Below the pieces are notes generated by a model. The model did not search any database and was not told where the DNA came from. It saw only the letters and a program-made list of their open reading frames with translations. Positions 1 through 12,000 of a stretch of 64,000 nucleotides of DNA are shown here, piece by piece (the first letter of the stretch is position 1; the number at the start of each line of letters is the position of its first letter). The position numbers were made by a program, and so were the translations under genes. Source of the stretch: Antedon mediterranea. Lineage: Eukaryota; Echinodermata; Crinoidea; Comatulida; Antedonidae. Where the stretch lies: contig NC_092678.1 of assembly GCF_964355755.1 (NCBI RefSeq), positions 4,436,922 to 4,500,921 of the forward strand, in the 5' to 3' direction.

Positions 1-3000
1 AAATTAACACCAGTGTACAAGGTAATATTTTCTATTTAAAGTTAAAATTTTATTTTACCCTGAAGGTCCAGAATGACTCATGCTTTTTCTTCCTTTTGTT
101 TACACACAAAAATACACAACGTTCGCTATTTGTGATCAAAGCCAGCTATAAGTACTTTACATTATTACTCCGGTTATTTTTTAAATCAAACACGTATAGA
201 GACACTCCCATATTGTGTATTGACCTTACCAGGTACCCATTTATACACATGGGTGGAGATAACGTAAGTAAAGTGTACAAGCAATATGCAACGAGTGTTC
301 AGTAGTCCAACACACTGTGCAAACGCCCTCACATGTAAATGAGTGTAAAGTTGTAGATGAATGAATGTTCAGCACCAAGATTGTTCCATTTTAGATTTTT
401 TGTTCAAAATTTTCGATATTCAGTCTTGGGTAAAGGCAGAGCAACTTATATGTGTATCGTTTTAACATTTGAAACGTACACACACATGGACACATTCATG
501 TCATTATCCGCGGACAAAGTAGTTACTAAAACATTCTCTTCATTTACACTAGCTCGGTGCTCGCGGTTACCCGTTTGCCATCACCAACAATGGTTATATT
601 TTATTCCATCCTGACCTACGACCTAAATGGGGAGATGAAATCAAACCGAACTACAATAGTGTCGACTTAGCAGAGGTTGAATTATCTGATGCCAATGATA
701 CGGTAGGTTGTCTTAATTATTAAAATAATCACCAAATTTTATTTTTTTATTGTTTTTCAGATCTAAGGCACATGTTTTATTTAATTTACCGTACTTGTTT
801 TAAAATGTTGACACAAATTCTATGTATGAAGAGCAATGGCTCATAACACATGAGTCTTTCCAAAGACACAAAAGCTCAATGAAGAGCATAAGATTTGAAC
901 CACAAAGTCACAAGCAAGAGGCTGAAACACTGTCAGATGACTTGAAGACCACTAATTTGAAAGCTCCTGTATTTGTTTATATTCAGTGTTAAACAGTCAA
1001 CTCTCCCAAATACCTGACAAAATGTGCTTTTAATGTTAAAGATTTTTGGGAACTTTTGAAACTTAAGAAAAGTTCTGTTTTAGGAGAATTTTCGGGGAGT
1101 TGGGTATTGGGAGAGTTGGCAATTTAGTGTGAAATGATTTCATCTGATTGGATCAGATATTGTTTAAATAATCAGCACGATGAGAGCTGATTGGTTCAAT
1201 GATATCAATCTGTTGTGTTCATTTTTGTTTGCACTCTATTTCTCCAATCATTAGGTTCTACAAGAATACGTGGCAGACTATAACATGGAGGTGATAATAA
1301 CTAGCATTTCAATAACGCCATTGCTTATATATTCTCCATATTTCTATCAAATCTCACTTTTTAATACTTAATATATCCATGTGTGTTCTTGTGTATCAAA
1401 TTGTTTGTTTTGTTCTATTTAAATGTAAATCAAGAATTTTTCTATTTAATATTTAAAAGAATTAATGCCCTCCTTATTCCCAAATAAAACTTGTTGTAAC
1501 TGATTTCGGCAAACTGCTGTGTGTACATAATGCATGTACAATATTATTAAAAGATAGTATTTGTACATGCATGTAGACGTTCTTATCATCGGGGTCACTG
1601 ATGATGTTTCCACAATTTAAAAAAATTTCTTTCAATTTATTTATCAAACAATTAATAAATATTCGACAAATTCTTGGTTTTTAAATGTTTGTGTCTATTC
1701 AGCTCAAACTAGTATATATGTTCAAGTTTGAACATTAGAAATTTTAAAGTTTTAGGTTGAGGTTGGAGAAAGAATGGTTGCATGGCTCAAGTTTCTTCTT
1801 TGTAAAAGAATTTATCTTTAAAAAAACTTAACATTTAGTGTTTATAAACTTATCAGAAGGGTTTTTGGTTTCCATCAAATTATTTTATTTTTGCATGAAC
1901 TATTAAAATGGCTGAGTTATTGTAGCTAATATCATTCAAGATAGGTTGTGCATGTGAGATGCCAATTGCATTATATTACTAAGGCTGCAAATGTGTCTAT
2001 ATAAGTTTCATTATCATGCTTTTCAGCACCTGTGTTTAGTTTTAAGGTTTTATTTAACGTGAAATCTTGCGTTTCTTCAAAATCACAACATTATGTTCAT
2101 TTTTGTTTTCTTGCAGTTTTTAGGATTTTATTTTTTTTTCTTTCTTTGTGTTAAATTTGTTTTGGATTCGTGCTACAAGCAAAATATTTTTTTTTGGTAT
2201 GAATTTATAGTACTTGCATATAATTTATGATTATTCTCATTTCATTTCTCATTTAAATTATATTAATTATTTTTATTCCTTTTGAATATGTATATTATTA
2301 CACAAAGTATTTTTATTCATTTCATTTATATAGACTACTTTCATTCTCATAATTTGCAATGTGAATTTGCGCATGGCATGCTACATAGCTTACTACATAT
2401 TAAATATTGATTTAATGTGATATTATTATAAGATGAAATAATAAGTTTGGTTAGTATTATTGAAAACAGAATGTACAGGATGATTTGTTAAGTCCAGACT
2501 GACGCGTCGATGACAACTTTTATTTCAATCTTTTTTATGTATACAAACTCCAAAATATTATTATTCAAACTTTAAAAAAAATAAAATATTATTTCTATTA
2601 GGCTAGTTAAAGTAAAATAGGAAAACAAAATACATATTAACACATCTGGTTGTTGGCAGAATTATTCTTGATTTTAACCAAAACAAATGTATGGTTGTTT
2701 GTGTTATTAAGACAATATTGTGATTATATAGACATAAACATATGGTAAACTAATATATCATAATATTGTTGTACAGTTTGTTCATACCATATGGTACAGC
2801 AGCCTATGAAGTAAACAATATTATTTCATCCTAATTATCTCTCCTTTTCAAAGCAATTGTTTGGTTAGTGTTTAAAAAAGACTGGAGAAATTAATTATTT
2901 CCTAATGTATTTTAGAAATTAGTCAGTTGTATGTCTTTAATACCCCTTAGGTTGCTAGCCTTGCCATGAACTATATGCTATGCCCAATGTGGCGCTTTAT

Positions 3001-6000
3001 CTAGCAATCTTTGCACTCTCGTGGTGTTTCAAAGTAGCACCAATGTTTGTACTCACAATCATAAGTTGCGCTTTATGTAACACTAAAAAGATTGTTCTTG
3101 CGCTCCCATGTGGCGCTTTATGTATCACTACAAATGATAATTTTGCATTCCCATGTGGCGCTTTAGGCAGCACTAAAAAAGATACTATTGCACTCCCATG
3201 TGGCGCTTTAGGCAGCACTAAAAAAGATACTATTGCACTCCAATGTGGCGCTTTAGGCAGCACTAAAAAAGATACTATTGCACTCCCATGTGGCGCTTTA
3301 GGCAGCACTAAAAAAGATACTATTGCACTCCCATGTGACGCTTTAGGCAGCATTAAAAAAGATACTATTGCACTCCCATGTGACACTTTAGGCAGCACCA
3401 CAAATGATAATATTGCACTCCCATGTTTCACTTTAGGCAGCATTAAAAAAATGATAATATTGGACTCCTGTGTAGCACTTTAAATTATACTACAAATAAT
3501 AGTATTGCTATTGATGATAATATTGTACTCTTGATGTGATGTGATTTAGGCAACACTACAATGGTGTTACAGCCTAGCATACTATGTACTTTAGCTAGTA
3601 CAGCTTCTAGTATGCCTACTTACAATGTGGCATTAGACACAGTACATACAGTAGCCATGGTTTCAGAAAGTCTTGTTTTCCATTCTCATTAGTTTATCAT
3701 TTAAACTAAACAGTGTGCAAAGTTTTGCACATATGCATATTTTGAGTAACCGTCTGTTTCCCAAAGGGATAATTATTTTAATAAATTCTATTAAATGTCT
3801 AGTTTTGAAGAATTTAGCAGTTCTGTATGGATGACTTTATTTCTTGACATGCAAGTCACACTTTCTTGTAATTGAATAGGTTGCTAGAATTTCTATCGTT
3901 TGTGATAAGAAATTATTAGTTATGTTGGGAAAAGTTATAATACAAATTTTATTAAATAAAAAAACAATGTAATTTGTTTTATGTATGTATTCTGCTATGA
4001 ATATTAACAATTAATAATCACAAATGACCTTGGGAGTAACATTGTTACTACTGTAAGTTGTTTTGTTTCATAATAATTTAAACTTTCAATACTTGTAATT
4101 TAGCAGTGAAAATTAATTATTAAAATCAGTACTTATTTCAACTGTATTTATATAGGATAATTCTACCGACTGAACATATTTAACATACTGTATAATACAA
4201 AGTGCATACTTAAGATCATAATAATGTGTATGGTACAATTCAGCTTCATTCAATGTTCACCTAATAGCATCTCAATAAGAACAATTATGGTAATATTGCT
4301 GTTTTTATCAATTCTTTGTGATGGCTGTCCTTAAAACAGAACTACCTGAATAATGGGAAATGCATTTCAGAATTCAAACTTTCTGGAAATCTTAACTTTT
4401 TGGACCTCCCAATTATGGTTGGTATTCCGAAATTCTTGCAAAACGCAGTTGTTAAGTTATGTTTTGTTTGTTTTAAAGATGCGGAATGCAATGATTAACA
4501 CATTGACGGGTGAAACGAAAATAGAATCTGTAATGCATACATCTAATTTGGTAAGTTTTCAATGTTTTTCATGACACCTCCACTCCCCAAGCTAGGAATG
4601 ATACTTAAGTGTCGGATGGCACTGCTCCTCTGTCTTAGGTAACCCAGGTTTTTTTCCAGATAAATTTTACTATACATCTATTCAGAAAGTAGGCCTACAC
4701 ACCTATTTTGTGACAGTGACTTCTGCTGTTTGAACTTTCCTGATGATGATATACATGATGATGATAAACATGTTGATGATGTTTATGATGATGACACATG
4801 ATGATGATGATGTTTATGATATACATGATGATGTTTATGATGATGACACATGATGATGATGATGTTTATGATATACATGATGATGTTTATGATGATGACC
4901 TACATAATGATGATGTTCATGATATACATGATGATGTTTATGATGATGATATACATGATGATGATGTTCATGATATACATGATGATGTTTATGATGATGA
5001 TATACATGATGATGATGTTCATGATATACATGATGATGTTTATGATGATGATATACATGATGATGATATTGATGATGATGATATACATGATGATGTTTAT
5101 GATGATGATATACATGATGATGATATACATGATGATGATGTTTATGATATACACGATGATGTTTATGATGATGATATACATGATGATGATATTGATGATG
5201 ATATACATAATGATGATGATATACATGATGATCATAATATACATGATGATGATGATATTGATAATATACATGATGATGATGATAATATACATGATGATGA
5301 TATATGGGATGATGATGATGATGATGATGATGATAATGATGATATACATAATGATGTTTATGATGATGACATACATGATGATGATGTTCATGATATACAT
5401 AATGATGTTTATGATGATGACATACATGATGATGATGTTGATGATATACATGTTGATGAGGTTTATGATGATGATATACATGATGATGATGAAAGACATG
5501 ATGATGATGATGATGATATACGTGATCAAGATGTTGATGATGATGATATACATGATGATGATGAAAGACATAATGATGATGATATACGTGATCAAGATGT
5601 TGATGATGATGATATACATGATGATGATATACGTGATGAAGATGATGATGATGTATGTGATGATGATGTTGATATACATGATGATGATATTCTTTGGACT
5701 AATAAATAAAAGTTAGTATTATTATTATACAATTGTTTTAACAGACCCGTATATCAGTGAGAAATAATTCCTACTTCTACACCTTTCTTGATGAAACACC
5801 TTTTAGGTAAGTACTTCTTATTGAACTTTAAAAATTATACAGAATACCTTCCATCTATTAACATTATATAGATTATCTTCCATCTAAACATTGTATGAAA
5901 AATCTTCCATCTAAACATTGCATGGAAAATCTTCCATCTAAACATTGTATGAAAAATCTTCCATCTAAACATTGCATGGAAAATCTTCCATCTAAACATT

Positions 6001-9000
6001 TTATGGAATATCTTCCATCTAAACATTGTATGGAAAATCTTCCATCTAAACATTGTATGGAAAATCTTTCATCTAAACATTGTATGGAAAATCTTCCATC
6101 TAAAAATTGTATGGAAAATCTTCCATCTAAACATTGTATGTAAAATCTTCCATCTAAACATTGTTTAGAATATCTTCCATCTAAACATTGTATGGGAAAT
6201 TTTCCATCTAAACCTTGTATGGAAAATCTTCAATCCAAACATTGTATGGAAGATCTATCTTCCAGTTAAACATTGTATAGAATATCTTGCATTTAAACAT
6301 TATATGGAATATCTTCTATCTAAACATTTTACAGAATATCTTATATGTAAAATAGTATGAGATTTGTTATACTGTATATAAAAGTATTTAAATTATGTTA
6401 CAGTTTTGCCATAGTTCTTGTCGAACCATTTGGCTTTTACATCCTTGAGTCAACTGAAAAGTACTTTGATGATAATCATATGCCGGATACAGATAAACTA
6501 TACAGCGGTAAGCATTTCAACACTTGCAGTAATAACTGTATTTTTTTTATTAAAGCTTTAATTCATTTAACAACAACAGTATTGCCTGATGTCACAATGG
6601 TCATGTGACTGATCAGGTGATGAAGTAAAATGCTTGCTATACAGAATATTTATGCAAATTATGTATGCAAATTATGTATACAGATATACTTTTGTCACAT
6701 CTCCCTAGGATAATGGTACAACTTACTTTTGCTTCATTAATTTTCTCTAACAAAACTTTAACTTTAAAGTTAACATTTCCCTAAATGATATCAATAAGAC
6801 GGGTTCACTTTAAGTTCCTGCCTACTCCCTTAGTTTTTGTTTTATTTTTTGTATGTAATTTTTTTGCAATAAAGAATAATAAATATTAATAATTTGCTTT
6901 ATAAATTTTTAAAGTATGCATGAGTTCTATGAATAATTATTAATAAGATCTAACTCATTAATTGAAAACAAAATGCTTTATATATGTTTTATAAGACTTT
7001 GACGTTGGACTTGAGAACAATGCTTCAGTGTTACGAGAAGGTGAGACCTTTCAATGGTGTAATCTGATTGATTGAAATCACTCTTAGTTAATAGATCCTT
7101 TTTGCCTGTTTGCATGTGTGGTGGCGAGCACCTTTTTTAATATATCCACCACTCCTTTTTACATTCTCATTTTTACCTAATTGTTATCCAGATTACATTT
7201 TCCTTCTTCACCTAACCTATACAAAAGGTTTTCTGACTTGCTTGATATAACTTAACTTACACTCCTCCCAAATATACATCTGTTTGAAACATATTGCATC
7301 TTTTGCCAAACTTACCCATTCCAAAAAACTATATAAAATATTATTTTTCTTCATTTTAATTGGTTTTCTTATACCAGCATGTACCCAACTTAGTTTGTTC
7401 TTGTTTTTAAACTGATTTGCACCTACTTTGATTACTTCTCCCCATATTTGCTTTTGTTTGCATTAAATTTTTAATGTTCCACTGATCATCCTTTTAATTA
7501 GAATAGTGTTTACATTAGTATGTGTTAAACAGACACCGCTCCTTTGCAACATGTTATGTGTTCAATAGACACTGCACCTTCGCATTAGAACATGTTATGT
7601 TCAGTAAACACTGCACCTCCACATTAGAACATGTTATGTGTTCAATTGACACCGCACCTGTGCATTAGAACATGTTATGTGTTCAATTCACACCGCACCT
7701 GTGCATTAGAACATGTTATGTGTTCAATTCACACCGCACCTGTGCATTAGAACATGTTATGTGTTCAATAGACACCGCACCTGTGCATTAGTATACAAAT
7801 AATGAATGTTTATGAGTGCAATGGTACAAATAATGGCACGAGGTGAATGATGAAAGGTTATATCAACGAGGCAAAGCCGAGTTGATATAACCTTTCGTCA
7901 TTCACCAAGTACCATTATTTGTACCATTACACGAATACAAAACATTCATTATTTTCACGTTTTTTTTTCGTACACAAAAATGTTTCAAAAAGTACTATTT
8001 AACGATCGTTGAATAGTGCGTACTATTGCACGCCATGTGACCCACATTCGTCCAATCAAATGACAGGAATTTATATAGGTGTTATATAAAACATGTTATG
8101 TGTTCAATAGACTCCTTCATTATAGAACATTTTGTATGCTCAATATTCGTATTAGAACTCTAATTTGCATTAGAACATGTTATGTGTTCAATTGACACCG
8201 CACCTTCACATTAGAACATGTTGTGTGTTCAATAGACTCCGCACCTTCACATTAGAACATGTTGTGTGTTCAATAGACACCGCACCTTCACATTAGAACA
8301 TGTTATGTGTTCAATTGAAACCGCACCTTCACATTATAACATGTTGTGTGTTCAATAGACACAGCACCTTCACATTAGAACATGTTATGTGTTCAATTGA
8401 CACCGCACCTTCACATTAGAACATGTTGTGTGTTCAATAGACACCGCACCTTCACATATTAGAACATGTTATTTTTGACACCATGCATTAGAATATGTTT
8501 TGTTTTAATTGAACACATTTACCATAGGCTGCATACTACACCAAACCTTTCTATTGTATTTTAAATCGTTTTTAGCGGGTATGCACAGGATTTTTACGTG
8601 GTTACAGGGTGCACCAGTTTTTGATTGGTTTGCTATATTATCTTGGCTGAGACTGATAGTACTATTCTCTAAAGTTATGGAAGAAAAACGTTATTAATAT
8701 TATTTATATTTTATCTTATAGCAATTGACTGGCGGTTTAATGGAAATGTGACCATTGCTCGATATTGGTAAGCAATCTTGTTTATGATGATAAACAAAGA
8801 AAGAATGATTGACAGGTGTTGCTCCTCCTACCGGCAGTTAACACATATTACAGTATTGGGTCTTCCGTTTACGACACTTCTCTCAAAAAGAGAGTCTTCA
8901 CTAATGATTCTGTTCTGAACTTTTTGACAATCTTTCCATGATAAACATTTTTATTTATTGGAAGGTCTGTATGATGAAATAATGGGTAGGAAAGATCAAA

Positions 9001-12000
9001 TCAGAATGTGCACACAAGTTTACGACACTTCTCTCAAAAAGAGAGTCTTCACTAATGATTCTGTTCTGAACTTTTTGACAATCTTTCCATGATAAACATT
9101 TTTATATTTATTGGAAGGTCTGTATGATGAAATAATGGGTAGGAAAGATCAAATCAGAATATCCCCACAAGTATCTTTCTCTCACCACCGTTTTTATTAT
9201 GTCTAGGCCATACTGCTCCTGGTCGACTGAAGAAAACAAGTACCTGCGTAAAGTTGCTTTGGTAGAAAGACTGTATTTTTCAGTCCTCGATACTGAACTT
9301 GCTCCTGACTGTAAGATCATTTATATTTTTGTTATGCTATGTTATAATGTTTTTTTTGCACAAAGATCTGTTTTCAACTTAGGTGTATGAAACTTGCATC
9401 CTGTTTCCCCATGGTGCTAATAAAAGATTTTTTTATATATTAGATATTTGAATCATGGCTCAAACTTATGTACATTTTACTTTGAATGTCTTAAAAAAAA
9501 AAAAAATCTTTAATTTACATATTGTAGTTTGCATAAAGATAGTTCACAGGTGACTGTGAAGTATTTTGACATACTCTTGTATCTAAACACACTCGCATTA
9601 CCAACAAGTTGTGCTGCATTTGTCAATCATTTGTTATCATTTATTTTATTAATGTGTCTAGGTGATGTTGATATGATAAATCATTTGTTACTTGATCTAA
9701 CGATCACAGAAGAAGTACAAAACCATTGGGAAACAAAATACGCTGCAGAAGATGCTACGGGGTAAGTATATAAAACTGTATGTTTAGTGGAGTTGTAAAA
9801 CATGCTTACCTTTCAATCCAAAGGCCCATAGTTCAATCCTAATCTAGTATAAGTATTGTAAACTCATAACTGTCAAACTAATCCACTTCTTAGCTGCAAG
9901 TGAAACTTAGTTTAATATAGGGCCTACGCATCAAGAGGTGTATATCCATCCTGTAAAGTTTGTGTAAACTTCATGTTGGATGTTTATGGGATAAATACTA
10001 TACAAAATTCATCTCCGACATGCCTCCTTACATGCCCACTTACATGCCCACTTACATCCCACCCACCCAATACTTTACACACCTCCCACCCACCCAATAC
10101 CTTACACACCTCTAACATGTCTCCTTTCATCTTCCCGCTCCTCCCAAATTATCCCACTTTGTAATCCTGTATTTTGTTCTTCCTAAGGAGTGGAATCCTG
10201 ACATCTTTTCTTGGAATGCGTAGTGGGTTGTCACGCTGGTACAACAATCCAGATTTTGATAGTGCTTATAGCTTCAGTGAAGATTACAGTGAAACAATAG
10301 AAGAAGATTATTATTGGCGAGCTGTTGAGTTAGGGAATGACAGTATACTCTACTCTGTGCCTTTAGTGACAGATGGGTCTACACCAGGTGAAGTATTATC
10401 TTAATTTGAAAGGAGTGTACTTGGGTCAGAAGGTTTAATTTATTCTTCTTGCAAGCTTTATGCCAGTTCAAATTGTATAGTATTGTTCTGGTACATGTGA
10501 GCCCAAATATGGTAGTGATATGTCCATATATGGACACATATTTTGTTGTCACATAAAGTTATAGCTTTAATAGTAAATTAATTAGCAAACAATTTTTACT
10601 TGACTGGAAGATATTTCCCAATCCTGTTTCCTCAGTGAAAGTTACCCAGACAGTTTTTGAGCAACATACACAAGAACCAAGCAATATTTTGCATATACCG
10701 TAATAGTATTAATGTTAATTATGTTTTCATTTTTTCCCAGAAATTAACTCTACAATAAAAGTGACAGCTAGTACAATTGTAACTTTTACTAAAAATGGTG
10801 TAGGACCAACAGTAGTAGGGAGTAAGTAAACTACATTAACCTGTTATTATTATGTTATTATTGTATGATGCTGTATATGTCAGTGAAAGGTCACATTTGG
10901 ATATGATGCTGAAAATGTTAGTGAGAAGTCGCAGGTTGGTATGATGTTAAAGGTATCAGTGAGTGGGGTTGTGGTATGATGCTGAAAATGTCTGTGAAGC
11001 TTTGTTCCCATTAGGAACTGAGAGGTCGCAGGTTTGTGTGATGTCAAAGGTATCAGTTAGTGAGATTGTGGGGATGATGCTGAAAATTTCAATTGGAGGT
11101 TGCAGGTTTGTGTGATTTTAAAAGTTTTCCTACTGCTCTCATAGATGAATGATTATTTTTTTTTCCTTCAGCTGTTGGATTTCAAATGTTATGGGATGAA
11201 CTTGCATCTAAGGTTATGCAATCACAGACTTGTAATAGTGAGGTAAAGTAAAAATTACTTTAATTATAGAATTTTGAGATACTAAAAGAGTTGGAGCATA
11301 CACACATTGGCCCATCAGTGCAAGCAAGAAATATAAAACATTTTGTAAATGTTATGTATTTTAGTCCATCTTTGCATAGTTTGATTCGGTAGTTGTGTCA
11401 ATTTGTTTGTTCATACTTGGACGTTGCATTGAGAACATTATTATTATTTGGAATACATTACTTATAACTAATTTGATATTTAATTTCTTTAACTTGTAGA
11501 ATATTGATTGCTTGTTGTTAGATGAGAATGGATACATATTATTTTCTGAAGATGAAACTCAGGTAGGTTATATTCGTAATTACTACCGTAATATTTATCA
11601 ATTCAGAGTTATTAAAGAAAAAAATATGGGTGTAATATTCTGTGACCACGTCCCAGTAATAGAAGGAGGATACTTATTAAATTCTATAACTTTACATACA
11701 GTACAATATAACATACGACTATGAGATAGTGTTCTTTCAATACAAAAATATAAAAACTTATTAATCAGAACCTACTGTTGCAAGACTTATTAATGAACTG
11801 CCACCAGTGTCTTCAGATCTCTCCTCAAAACCCACCTTTTGAATTTTCTAAATTTTTCTGTCTATGTAAAGCGCATTGAGGCTTTCATCATAATGCGCTA
11901 TATCAAGTACCAGTTATTATTATTATTATAACAAGATACACATATGTAACATATATTATATTCAAAAAAATTTAGCTGTTGATGAGCAACATATGTATCT

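Noticed and set aside
96-614. Short plus-strand open frames at the left edge
   Set aside because: The first is intronic; the second overlaps the alpha2delta exon 553-702 in a different frame.
2980-3483. 167- and 148-residue open frames on both strands
   Set aside because: Product of the 45-bp intronic minisatellite; identical 15-residue repeats and opposing frames.
4798-5716. Open frames of about 260-300 residues (Asp/His-rich, Met-rich, antisense Ile-rich)
   Set aside because: All come from a GATGAT-type array with a 3n period inside an alpha2delta intron; three frames are open at once, and there is no start context or domain.
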